Of a stretch of 64,000 bases of DNA, positions 1 through 7,656 are shown one piece after another. A program made the translations under genes and the position numbers. How positions within the stretch are numbered: position 1 is the first letter of the stretch; each line of letters begins with the position of its first letter. The stretch spans positions 425,540 through 489,539 of the forward strand of contig NZ_NIHE01000003.1 of assembly GCF_002806995.1 (NCBI RefSeq), in the 5' to 3' direction. This DNA comes from Confluentibacter lentus (lineage in GTDB: Bacteria > Bacteroidota > Bacteroidia > Flavobacteriales > Flavobacteriaceae). The notes beneath the pieces are model-generated. The model saw only the letters and a list, made by a program, of their open reading frames with translations. It did not search any database and was not told where the DNA came from.

Positions 1-89
1 CGTTCCATCAAATCGGTTGAAGATATGCTCTGACGTTCTATTGTTAGTTTATCAGCTTGATAAATTTGTTCTTTCGAGAAAATTTTCAT
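1..89 (-). CDS. nnrD: NAD(P)H-hydrate epimerase / ADP-dependent dehydratase, N-terminal fragment
   Basis: Only the first 29-30 codons lie in the window; the gene continues off the left edge. The reverse complement of 87-89 is an ATG, and the peptide begins MKIFSKEQIYQADKLT and continues to ...STDLMER, which is the usual N-terminus of the YjeF_N/NnrE domain in Bacteroidetes, where it is fused to the NnrD dehydratase. The enzyme repairs hydrated NADH and NADPH in the cytoplasm. It is divergent from the threonine operon, so 90-240 holds promoters for both directions. The assignment rests on a short peptide, so the family is likely but not certain. Confidence 0.7.
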   Translation of the reverse strand, partial: MKIFSKEQIYQADKLTIERQSISSTDLME

Positions 90-185
90 CTTAATTCATT
101 AAAGATTTTTTTATTTCTAAATCGTATGGATAGTATTTCTTAAAAAAAACCATTTCTGTATAAGAATTATGCAAAAAGCATTTTT

Positions 186-219
186 TTGTTTTTTTATATG
201 TCTAAATGTAATACTTTTG
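186..219 (+). promoter_or_regulatory. Promoter of the threonine operon leader
   Basis: A TACTTTTG box at 212-219 fits the Bacteroidetes -7 consensus TAnnTTTG. A TTG at 186-188 lies 23 bp upstream, at the long end of the spacing usual for the -33 element. Transcription would begin near 226, just ahead of the leader peptide ATG pair at 239-244. The -33 element sits in a T-rich stretch and is the weaker half of the call. Confidence 0.55.
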
Positions 220-241
220 AAATGTTTTTAAATAAAAAATG

Positions 242-346
242 ATGCATTTAAACCAAAATACACGCATTGCTGCTTCTTCAATTAATGAAGGACACACGTC
301 TATTTTTGTAATTGCTACAACCACTACAACCCTTTGGGGTTGCTAG
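242..346 (+). CDS. thrL: Threonine operon leader peptide
   Basis: A 34-codon open frame, too short for standard gene calling, ends in ...IATTTTTLWGC followed by TAG. Five consecutive Thr codons (ACA ACC ACT ACA ACC) occupy 317-331, preceded by Ile and Ala. It stands directly upstream of thrA and ends in a terminator-like hairpin, so it is a classical attenuation leader: charged tRNA-Thr lets the ribosome move on and the hairpin form, and shortage stalls it on the Thr codons. An in-frame ATG at 239 gives an alternative start one codon longer. The peptide itself probably has no function after synthesis. Identification rests on codon content and position. Confidence 0.85.
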   Translation: MHLNQNTRIAASSINEGHTSIFVIATTTTTLWGC

Positions 347-357
347 TATATTTTTCT
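327..357 (+). terminator. Attenuator hairpin of the thr operon
   Basis: CAACCC (327-332) pairs with GGGTTG (337-342) around a TTTG loop, followed within nine bases by a T-run (351-355). The left arm is made of the last two Thr codons of the leader peptide. A ribosome stalled there would physically cover the arm and allow read-through into thrA. The stem is only 6 bp, so terminator strength is inferred. Confidence 0.65.
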
Positions 358-427
358 TCGGACCATTTGTGTAATTATATCAATTACATCTTCTTAAAAT
401 ATTTATTTAAACTTTAATTCATTAAAA

Positions 428-2872
428 ATGAAGGTTTTAAAATTTGGTGGAACCTCTGTAGGTTCTGCAAAAAATATCAATAATGTTATCAACATATTAG
501 AGAATGTCTCTAAAAACGATTCTATCATATGTACTGTTTCAGCCGTTGGTGGCATTACGGATAAATTGCTTTTAGCAGGAAAACAGGCTCAAAACAAGGA
601 TGTTGCGTACATAAATACATTTAACTTAATAAAGGATATCCATGTTGTTATCATAGAGGAACTAAACCTTAACAATGGCAAATCCATTATTGAGTACGTT
701 ACCGTAGAATTAAATGCCCTTAAAAGTTTGTTGGATGGCATTTATTTAATCAATGAACTATCACCTAAAACATCTGATAAGCTGGTTAGTTTTGGTGAGT
801 TGTTATCATCATTTATTATTGCCGAGACCATGAAACATCGTGGTATGTCAGTCGTATGTAAAAATTCACAAGAATTAATCATTACAAACTCCAACTTTAC
901 CAAAGCTGAAGTCAATTACAGCATCACCAACAAAAATATTCAGGACTACTTTAATAGTACGCCACAAAAAATAACCATCATTCCTGGGTTTATTTCTAAA
1001 TCGCAGTTAGGTGAACAAACTACGCTTGGCCGTGGTGGATCGGATTTTACGGCTGCCATCGTCGCGGCTGCTCTAAAAGTAGAACAACTGGAAATATGGA
1101 CCGATGTGAGTGGCATGTTTACCACAAACCCGAAATTGGTAAAACAAGCCTACCCTATTGAGAAAATATCGTACCAAGAAGCTATGGAATTATCCCATTT
1201 TGGCGCTAAAGTGTTATATCCTCCAACGGTTCAACCTGTATTGGACTTGAATATTCCCATTCATATAAAAAATACGCTGGAGCCTGAAGCTGCTGGAACC
1301 ATTATTTCTAATGAAGAATCCGTTTCAACTTCGCCTGTAAAAGGGATTAGCAATATCAACAATATAGCTTTACTGACCTTACAAGGTAGTGGTATGATTG
1401 GAATTCCTGGGTTCTCTAAACGGCTTTTTGAGACCTTGTCTCAAGAAAAAATAAATGTTATTTTAATTACTCAAGCATCATCTGAACATTCCATTTGCTT
1501 AGGGATTGATGCCAATGATGCTGAAATCGCTAAATCTGCCATTGACGTTACATTTGAAAATGAAATTGCCTTAAATAAAATAGATCCTATTATTGTTGAA
1601 AAAAACTTATCTATTATAGCGTTGGTTGGTGATAATATGAAAAACCACCAAGGCATCAGTGGGAAAATGTTTAGCACACTTGGAAAAAACAATATCAATA
1701 TTAGGGCGATTGCCCAAGGTGCTTCTGAGAAAAATATTTCAGCAGTTATCTTAGAAACGGATGTTAAAAAGGCTTTGAATTCTTTGCATGAACAATTTTT
1801 TGAAAGTAAAACAAAACAATTAAATGTATTTATTACGGGCGTTGGAAATGTTGGTGAAAGATTGGTGGAGCAAATAAAACAACAGCGGAAATATTTAAAG
1901 GAAAATCTAAAAATCAATTTGCGGGTTGCTGGTTTGTCCAATTCAAAAAAAATGATTTTCAATGAGGAAGGCATAGATTTAAGCGATTGGAAAACCCAAT
2001 TGGTGAATGGCGAAAATGCGACATTAGACAGCTTTTTTGAAAAAGTAAAATCCTTAAATCTTCGCAATAGCATTTTTGTGGATGTCACTGCAAATAAAGA
2101 CGTTGCTGAATTGTATGCTAAATATTTGCGTCAGAGTATCGGGGTTGTGGCTTGTAATAAAATTGCTTGCTCCAGTGATTATGAAAACTATAAATTATTA
2201 AAACGCTTATCATTAAAATACAATGCGCCATTTTTGTTTGAAACCAATGTGGGCGCTGGGTTGCCTATCATTCAAACACTAAGTAATTTAATAGCTTCTG
2301 GGGACAAAATCACGTCTATACACGCTGTTTTATCTGGAAGTTTAAACTTTGTGTTTAATAATTTTAATGATACCACTAAGTTTTATGATGTGGTAAAACA
2401 AGCAGCGGCGGAAGGTTATACCGAACCCGATCCAAGAATTGATTTGAGCGGTGTGGATGTTGCAAGAAAAATATTGATTCTCGCTCGTGAAAGTGGTATG
2501 GAGATGAATTTGGAAGATATTTCCAACAAGCCTTTCTTATCGGAAGCTGGATTAAAAAGTGATTCTGTGGACGATTTTTACCAAACGCTTATTGATGATG
2601 AAGCTCATTATCAAGACTTATATGCTTCTGCGAAAGCGAAAGGCTGCCAGTTAAAATATGTGGCACAACTCAATAATGGTAAAGCAAGTGTGAGTTTACA
2701 GGAAATCCCAAGCGACCATTCGTTTTATAATCTTAAAGGAAAAGATAATATCGTGATGTTCTACACACAACGTTATCCAGAACAGCCTATGATTATTAAA
2801 GGTGCGGGTGCAGGTGCTGAAGTGACTGCCTCTGGTATATTTGCTGATATTATTAGAATTGGAAATGATTAA
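428..2872 (+). CDS. thrA: Bifunctional aspartate kinase / homoserine dehydrogenase I
   Basis: Catalyses the first and third steps of the aspartate pathway to threonine and methionine: phosphorylation of aspartate, and reduction of aspartate semialdehyde to homoserine. The N-terminus has the aspartokinase motif KFGGTSVG (residues 5-12). An ACT regulatory region follows at about 315-455, including SEHSICLGID and the second ACT segment INIRAIAQGASEKNIS. The homoserine dehydrogenase half starts near residue 464 with the nucleotide-binding VFITGVGNVGERL and contains the catalytic region around EGYTEPDPRIDLSG. At 814 residues it has the normal length of the fused ThrA/MetL family. It is the first structural gene after the thr attenuator and is followed by thrB at 69 bp. 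Both ACT segments imply feedback control by threonine. Confidence 0.96.
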   Translation: MKVLKFGGTSVGSAKNINNVINILENVSKNDSIICTVSAVGGITDKLLLAGKQAQNKDVAYINTFNLIKDIHVVIIEELNLNNGKSIIEYVTVELNALKSLLDGIYLINELSPKTSDKLVSFGELLSSFIIAETMKHRGMSVVCKNSQELIITNSNFTKAEVNYSITNKNIQDYFNSTPQKITIIPGFISKSQLGEQTTLGRGGSDFTAAIVAAALKVEQLEIWTDVSGMFTTNPKLVKQAYPIEKISYQEAMELSHFGAKVLYPPTVQPVLDLNIPIHIKNTLEPEAAGTIISNEESVSTSPVKGISNINNIALLTLQGSGMIGIPGFSKRLFETLSQEKINVILITQASSEHSICLGIDANDAEIAKSAIDVTFENEIALNKIDPIIVEKNLSIIALVGDNMKNHQGISGKMFSTLGKNNINIRAIAQGASEKNISAVILETDVKKALNSLHEQFFESKTKQLNVFITGVGNVGERLVEQIKQQRKYLKENLKINLRVAGLSNSKKMIFNEEGIDLSDWKTQLVNGENATLDSFFEKVKSLNLRNSIFVDVTANKDVAELYAKYLRQSIGVVACNKIACSSDYENYKLLKRLSLKYNAPFLFETNVGAGLPIIQTLSNLIASGDKITSIHAVLSGSLNFVFNNFNDTTKFYDVVKQAAAEGYTEPDPRIDLSGVDVARKILILARESGMEMNLEDISNKPFLSEAGLKSDSVDDFYQTLIDDEAHYQDLYASAKAKGCQLKYVAQLNNGKASVSLQEIPSDHSFYNLKGKDNIVMFYTQRYPEQPMIIKGAGAGAEVTASGIFADIIRIGND

Positions 2873-2875
2873 AAA

Positions 2876-2937
2876 AGACTTAAGAATAGAGAATAAAGAG
2901 TCTATCTTCTCATATCTATTCTCTCATATCTAAAAAA
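2876..2937. repeat. Short degenerate repeat between thrA and thrB
   Basis: The 69-bp gap contains AGAATAG AGAATAA AGAGTCT and then a CATATCTATTCTCT-type unit repeated once with a 14-bp period. By eye the spacing follows multiples of 7 bp, as in the repeats beside the four-helix-bundle gene and upstream of cmk. AGAGAATA and TATTCTCT also form a weak inverted repeat. No function is evident. Confidence 0.45.
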
Positions 2938-2941
2938 AAGA

Positions 2942-3862
2942 ATGAACGAAATAAAAATATTTTCTCCAGCAACTGTCGCCAATGTGGCTTGTGGATTTGA
3001 TGTCTTAGGCTTCTGCTTAGACAGTGTTGGCGATGTGATGGTAATTCGGAAAATCGATAAAAAAGGCATATATATTACTAAAATTGAAGGATTCGATTTG
3101 CCTTTTGAAGCGGAATTAAACGTATCCGGCGTTTCTGCTTTAGCGATGTATGACGCTTTAAGACCGGATTGCGGATTTGAAATTGAAATCTATAAAAACA
3201 TCAAACCAGGAAGCGGTATTGGTAGCAGTGCCGCTAGTGCTGTAGGCAGTGTGTTTGGTATGAACGAACTTTTAGGACGACCCTATAACAAAACACAGCT
3301 GACTGAATTCGCCATAAAAGGCGAAGCTTTAGCAAGTAAATGTGAACATGCCGACAACCTCGCTCCCGCAATGTTTGGTGGTTTTACATTGGTCAAAAGT
3401 GTGAATCCTTTGGAAATATTGGAAATCCCAACCCCAGATGATTTATATGCGACCATCATACATCCACAAATTGAAGTAAAAACATCAGAGGCCAGAGCAA
3501 TTTTACCTAAAGACATCCCGCTAAGCGATGCCATTACGCAATGGTCCAATGTTGGAAGTTTAATTCATGCTTTGCATACCAATAATTATGAATTGATGCA
3601 AAAATCACTTCATGATGCTGTTATTGAACCTTATAGAAGTCAACTGATTCCACATTATCATGATGTTAAAAATGCTGTTCTCAAAGCTGGCGCCTTGGGT
3701 TGTGGTATATCGGGTTCTGGACCTTCCATATTTTCATTAAATAAAGGTATTGAAACCGCTAACAATGTGAAAGATGCCATGAAAAATATCTATTCAAAGA
3801 CAGGTATTGATTTTGATATTCATGTTTCCAAAATTAATGTAGAAGGAATTAAGGTTATTTAA
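2942..3862 (+). CDS. thrB: Homoserine kinase
   Basis: Phosphorylates homoserine to O-phosphohomoserine, the substrate of ThrC. It is a GHMP-superfamily kinase: the N-terminus SPATVANVACGFDVLGF is the family's substrate-side motif, the ATP-binding PGSGIGSSAASAVG lies at about residues 89-102, and the C-terminal GCGISGSGPSIF is the third GHMP motif. The 306-residue length is normal. It is the second gene of the thr operon. The next gene of the pathway, thrC, starts 518 bp downstream because a four-helix-bundle gene with its flanking repeats has been inserted between them, an arrangement that could reduce thrC expression unless transcription reads through. Confidence 0.95.
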   Translation: MNEIKIFSPATVANVACGFDVLGFCLDSVGDVMVIRKIDKKGIYITKIEGFDLPFEAELNVSGVSALAMYDALRPDCGFEIEIYKNIKPGSGIGSSAASAVGSVFGMNELLGRPYNKTQLTEFAIKGEALASKCEHADNLAPAMFGGFTLVKSVNPLEILEIPTPDDLYATIIHPQIEVKTSEARAILPKDIPLSDAITQWSNVGSLIHALHTNNYELMQKSLHDAVIEPYRSQLIPHYHDVKNAVLKAGALGCGISGSGPSIFSLNKGIETANNVKDAMKNIYSKTGIDFDIHVSKINVEGIKVI

Positions 3863-3922
3863 ACGGAAGACCGATGACAGGAGACGGAAGATTGATAACG
3901 AATAGCAGAATAAGAAGAAGTT
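3863..3922. repeat. Left flanking repeat of the four-helix-bundle gene
   Basis: Begins right after the thrB stop. It reads as degenerate 7-bp units (ACGGAAG ACCGATG ACAGGAG ACGGAAG, then more diverged). Positions 3863-3890 match the reverse complement of 4338-4365 at 25 of 28 positions, so the inserted gene sits between inverted copies. Confidence 0.7.
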
Positions 3923-3925
3923 AAA

Positions 3926-4283
3926 ATGGAAAATTTTAAATTTGAAAAGCTTATTATTTGGCAAAAAAGCCATGGATTTTGGAGAAGAAATCGACAAGAT
4001 AACGAATGCTTTTCCTGAAAAAGAAAAATTTAATTTATCATCCCAAATAAGAAGAGCTTCTGATTCTATCGCCTTGAATATTTCCGAAGGAGCTATCGGG
4101 CAATCAAATTTAGAACAAAAGAAATTTATGGGATACGCCATTCGTTCTTTAGCTGAAGTTGTTACGTGTTTGTTTAAAGCTAAAAGAAGAAACTATATTT
4201 CAGAAAATGAATTTACAAAATTATACGATGAAGCATATCATCTTGTAAATATGATGAGTGCTTTTCGCAAAAACATTAAATGA
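3926..4283 (+). CDS. Four-helix-bundle protein (23S rRNA IVS-protein family), frameshifted near the start
   Basis: Members of this family (often named four helix bundle protein or S23 ribosomal protein) are about 115-125 residues long; some are encoded in 23S rRNA intervening sequences and relatives act as accessory proteins of diversity-generating retroelements. Here the expected N-terminus MENFKFEKLIIWQK starts at the ATG at 3926, but the frame then runs into an A6 tract (3963-3968). Removing one A joins it to AMDFGEEIDKITNAFPEKEK... with the family's SSQIRRASDSIALNISEGA and KKFMGYAIRSLAEV motifs, giving 118 residues. As written, translation of the conserved part would need an internal start such as the ATG at 3972. 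It lies between thrB and thrC, flanked by inverted repeats. Either the gene is decaying or the A count is a sequencing error. Cellular role unknown. Confidence 0.8.
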
Positions 4284-4372
4284 ATCATCGTTTGCGGCTT
4301 ACGGTCATCTGTCTTCCGTCTTCGGTATATTGTAAAACTTCCGTCTTCCGTCATCGGTCTTCGGTCAATTTT
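4284..4372. repeat. Right flanking repeat of the four-helix-bundle gene
   Basis: Read on the minus strand it gives 7-bp units ACCGAAG ACCGATG ACGGAAG ACGGAAG, an interruption, then ACCGAAG ACGGAAG ACAGATG ACCGTAA. It is the inverted partner of 3863-3890 and fills the gap up to the thrC start, so no thrC-proximal promoter is obvious. Confidence 0.7.
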
Positions 4373-4380
4373 AAAAAATA

Positions 4381-5673
4381 ATGAATTATTACTCACTTAA
4401 CAAACAAGCCCCAAACGCATCATTCAAAGATGCCGTTATTAAAGGATTAGCTCCAGATAAAGGACTCTATTTTCCTGAAAGCATTACGCCGCTTCCAAAA
4501 GCTTTTTTTGATAATATTGATAATCTGTCGTATTCAGATATAGCTTTTGAAGCCATCAAACAATTTGTGCTTCCTGAAATTCCGGAAGCCATTTTAAAAA
4601 CGATTGTTGAAGAAACATTGTCTTTTGATTTTCCTGTAGTTGAATTAAACGAAAATATCTCGACACTAGAATTATTTCATGGGCCAACCATGGCGTTTAA
4701 AGATGTCGGTGCCCGTTTTATGGCGCGTTGCTTGGGTTATTTCAACCGAAATAACGATAGAGAAGTTACGGTTTTAGTGGCAACTTCTGGAGATACTGGT
4801 GGTGCAGTTGCCAATGGCTTTTTAGGTGTTAAAGGCGTGAATGTTGTGATACTCTACCCTAGCGGAAAAGTGAGTGACATTCAAGAAATGCAATTAACCA
4901 CACTCGGACAAAACATAAAAGCCTTGGAAGTCAACGGCACATTCGACGACTGCCAAGCCTTGGTTAAAACAGCGTTTTTAGATGAGACCATTACTAGTAA
5001 AATGCAGCTAACATCGGCAAATTCTATTAACGTGGCACGTTGGTTACCTCAGTTATTTTATTTTATGTTTGCTTATAAACAATTGCATAACAAGTATGAA
5101 GACATTGTGTTTTCGGTACCGAGTGGCAATTTCGGAAATATTTGTGCAGGTATGATGGCACAACAATTAGGTTTGCCAATCAATCATTTTGTAGCTGCAA
5201 ATAATGTGAATAATGTAGTGACCCGCTATTTGATTTCTCAATTATATGAACCAAAACCATCCGTTCAAACGGTGAGCAATGCCATGGATGTTGGTGCGCC
5301 AAGCAATTTTATCCGCATTCAAGAAATCTATAAAAACGACTTCAAATCCCTTAAAGAAAATATATCATCTTATAGTTTCACGGATAGTCAAACTAAAGAT
5401 GCCATGCTAGACATCTATAATAAATACAATTATGTGGCTGATCCTCATGGTGCTGTCGGTTATTTGGGCTGTATATCGTATTTAAAAGAGCATCCAAGGG
5501 CGCATTGTGTCTTTTTAGAAACCGCGCATCCCACTAAGTTTTTAGATGTTGTAGAAGATGTTATCAAAGAAAAGCAACCGCTTCCAAAACAAATTCAATC
5601 CGTTATGGGGAAAGAAAAAGTTGCAGTTAAAATTTCCACTTATGAGGATTTGAAAAACTTTCTATTAAAATAA
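4381..5673 (+). CDS. thrC: Threonine synthase
   Basis: A PLP enzyme that converts O-phosphohomoserine to threonine and phosphate, the last step of the pathway encoded upstream by thrA and thrB. The PLP lysine is K107 in the motif GPTMAFKDVGARF. The phosphate-binding region is seen in ATSGDTGGAVANGF, and VPSGNFGNICAG is the second cofactor-binding glycine-rich loop. The N-terminus MNYYSLN and 430-residue length match the short ThrC type of Bacteroidetes. The inserted four-helix-bundle gene and repeats separate it from thrB, but it is still in the same orientation and is presumably read from the leader promoter. Confidence 0.95.
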   Translation: MNYYSLNKQAPNASFKDAVIKGLAPDKGLYFPESITPLPKAFFDNIDNLSYSDIAFEAIKQFVLPEIPEAILKTIVEETLSFDFPVVELNENISTLELFHGPTMAFKDVGARFMARCLGYFNRNNDREVTVLVATSGDTGGAVANGFLGVKGVNVVILYPSGKVSDIQEMQLTTLGQNIKALEVNGTFDDCQALVKTAFLDETITSKMQLTSANSINVARWLPQLFYFMFAYKQLHNKYEDIVFSVPSGNFGNICAGMMAQQLGLPINHFVAANNVNNVVTRYLISQLYEPKPSVQTVSNAMDVGAPSNFIRIQEIYKNDFKSLKENISSYSFTDSQTKDAMLDIYNKYNYVADPHGAVGYLGCISYLKEHPRAHCVFLETAHPTKFLDVVEDVIKEKQPLPKQIQSVMGKEKVAVKISTYEDLKNFLLK

Positions 5674-5677
5674 ATTC

Positions 5678-5917
5678 ATGGAATTAACAGACTGGATTGG
5701 ATTTTTAGGCGTTTCTCAAATTCTACTCGCCTATTTTTTAAATGTCATTGGAAAAGTGTCCAATAAAAGTTTGGTTTTCATCTTACTTAATGTGGTTGGT
5801 GCGGCTATGGCTTGCTTTGCTTCCATTCTTTTAAAATATTGGCCTTTTATCATTTTAGAAGGTGTTTGGACATTGGTGTCCATTTATGCATTACTTAATT
5901 TAAAGAAGGTTTCCTAA
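5678..5917 (+). CDS. Small membrane protein, CBU_0592-like
   Basis: A 79-residue protein made of about three membrane helices: residues 6-25 (IGFLGVSQILLAYFLNVIG), 30-52 and 55-73 (PFIILEGVWTLVSIYALLNL). The pattern, including the conserved E in ILEGVWTLVS, resembles the CBU_0592-type domain found as short proteins in many bacteria, whose function is unknown. It starts 4 bp after the thrC stop, so it is probably co-transcribed with the thr operon, though nothing in the sequence ties it to threonine metabolism. Confidence 0.7.
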   Translation: MELTDWIGFLGVSQILLAYFLNVIGKVSNKSLVFILLNVVGAAMACFASILLKYWPFIILEGVWTLVSIYALLNLKKVS

Positions 5918-5973
5918 GTTAATTTTAGCAATTCCATAACAAAATTTTTCCCACGGAAATCATTATTGCTTGA

Positions 5974-6021
5974 TTATGTTAAAATTTCTGTTAACTTCGT
6001 TCGGCAGAAATTTTAACATAA
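5974..6021 (+). promoter_or_regulatory. 17-bp perfect inverted repeat ahead of the transporter gene
   Basis: TTATGTTAAAATTTCTG (5974-5990) is followed by a 14-base spacer and its exact reverse complement (6005-6021). The structure ends 12 bases before the ATG at 6034. It could be a DNA operator, or an RNA hairpin in the leader that limits translation of the sugar transporter. It is not followed by a T-run, so it is not a typical terminator for the preceding gene. Confidence 0.65.
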
Positions 6022-6033
6022 CCAACTAACCAA

Positions 6034-7647
6034 ATGGAATTAAGCAATAAAGTGTCGCTAAAAGAGAAAATTGGCTATGCGCTCGGTGATGGCGCAGCAA
6101 ACATTGCATGGCGGGGTGTTTCCACGTTTTTATTTATATTTTATACAGACGTTTTTGGATTAGACCCCATTACCGTTGGGGTTTTAATGTTGGTGGCTCG
6201 GTTTAGTGACGGCATTAGTGATGTATTAATGGGCATTATTGGTGACCGCACCAACTCCAAATACGGAAAATTTAGACCGTGGATTTTATGGACCGCCATT
6301 CCTTTAGGCGTTATTCTTTCCCTGCTATTTACAAGCCCTGAGTTAGGTACCAACGGAAAAATTGTTTACGCGTATGTCACCTATATATTATTCACATTAA
6401 TTTATACAGCCAATAATATTCCCTATGGTGCTTTAATGGCTGTGATGACAGGCGATGATAAAGAACGAACCACTATTGGCTCTTTTAGAATGGTGGGTGC
6501 TTTTGCAGGTGGAATGCTCGTTCAAGGGGCGTTACTGTTTTTAGTGGCGTATTATGGCAATGTCAACCCAACGATTGATATCTCCCAATTGGATGAAGAT
6601 ACATATGCTGTGAGTGTAACAGCTTCTGATAATATTGAACATGTGAATATCAAGACTGATAATGGTATCGCCTTATTTGCATGGAATAATGCTAGCATGC
6701 AAAATAATGATGTTGAAGCCACAAATGGAAAAAGTTTCGAAATGGAAAAAGGCAACACCTATTCCTTTACCGTGACTGGAGAAAAAAATCTAAAAGCCGA
6801 AGATATATCCATCATAAACCAAAAAGAAGGTTATAGCAAATCCATGTATGTGATGTCCGCTATACTTGCTTTATTGATGTTAATCACATTTTATTCCACG
6901 AGAGAACGTGTACTACCGCCTAAAGATCAAAAAACAGATTTGATACAAGATTTCAAAGACTTAATAAAAAACAAACCTTGGATTATTTTATTGTTGATAG
7001 GACTTCTATTCAACGTTTATAATTCCATCAAACAAGGTATAGTCGTTATCTACTTTACCCACTATTTAAATGATCAATTATTATCCGCTACTTATCTAGT
7101 CGGTTTAATGATTGCCTCTATTTTAGGAGCCTTTTTCACTGCTCAATTGAGTAGAAAATTCGGAAAACGTAATTTACTTATTTATGCCCTTATTTTTTCA
7201 GGTGCCGTAAATGCCTTGTTAGTATTTTGTAAACCTGATGATGTAGCTGCTATATTTATTATTGGCACCATATCTGAATTTGCTGCAGCTATATTACCAA
7301 CCTTGTTTTTTGTGATGTTGGGTGATGCCGCCGATTTTTCAGAGTGGAAAAATGGCAGAAGAGCTACCGGACTTATTTATTCTGCGGGTTCGTTCGCAAC
7401 TAAATTTGGAGGTGGTATTGCGGGTGCTATTATCGGTCTGGTTTTAGGTGCTTATTTCTATGATGGTCAGGATGCTGTCGCCATTAAAGGCGCGTTTCCG
7501 GGTATGGTGATGCTTATGAGTTGGATTCCCGCTATCATTGCTTTTGTCGCCGCGGGTATCATGCTGTTATATCCATTGGATAAAGCAAAAATGGACATCA
7601 TTACCAGCGATTTAAATGCCAAACGATTAGCACAATCCGTAGAATAA
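6034..7647 (+). CDS. GPH-family (MelB-like) sugar:cation symporter with an extra periplasmic domain
   Basis: A major-facilitator-type transporter of the glycoside-pentoside-hexuronide family: the N-terminal KEKIGYALGDGAANIAWRG and the DGISDVLMGIIGDRTNSKYGKFRPW signature between helices 2 and 3 are characteristic. About twelve membrane helices are expected. At 537 residues it is about 60-90 longer than MelB; the excess is a polar, beta-rich stretch of about 90 residues (about 178-268) between helix 5 (GGMLVQGALLFLVAYYG) and helix 6 (MYVMSAILALLMLITFY), placed outside the membrane. It is followed at 9 bp by a GH1 beta-glucosidase and then an aldose epimerase, so it probably imports a glucoside or its disaccharide. 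Substrate is inferred only from neighbours. Confidence 0.85.
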   Translation: MELSNKVSLKEKIGYALGDGAANIAWRGVSTFLFIFYTDVFGLDPITVGVLMLVARFSDGISDVLMGIIGDRTNSKYGKFRPWILWTAIPLGVILSLLFTSPELGTNGKIVYAYVTYILFTLIYTANNIPYGALMAVMTGDDKERTTIGSFRMVGAFAGGMLVQGALLFLVAYYGNVNPTIDISQLDEDTYAVSVTASDNIEHVNIKTDNGIALFAWNNASMQNNDVEATNGKSFEMEKGNTYSFTVTGEKNLKAEDISIINQKEGYSKSMYVMSAILALLMLITFYSTRERVLPPKDQKTDLIQDFKDLIKNKPWIILLLIGLLFNVYNSIKQGIVVIYFTHYLNDQLLSATYLVGLMIASILGAFFTAQLSRKFGKRNLLIYALIFSGAVNALLVFCKPDDVAAIFIIGTISEFAAAILPTLFFVMLGDAADFSEWKNGRRATGLIYSAGSFATKFGGGIAGAIIGLVLGAYFYDGQDAVAIKGAFPGMVMLMSWIPAIIAFVAAGIMLLYPLDKAKMDIITSDLNAKRLAQSVE

Positions 7648-7656
7648 TTTATAAAG

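Noticed and set aside
1471..2088. A 205-codon frame on the minus strand within thrA
   Set aside because: Low-complexity product rich in F, S and I, entirely inside a well-supported enzyme gene; a shadow frame.
3963..3968. A6G as a programmed -1 frameshift site
   Set aside because: The product needs a +1 shift, and the zero-frame codons are CAA AAA AGC rather than AAA AAG.
3794..4141. A 115-codon antisense frame across the thrB end and the four-helix-bundle gene
   Set aside because: It spans two unrelated genes and the repeat, and encodes a low-complexity product.
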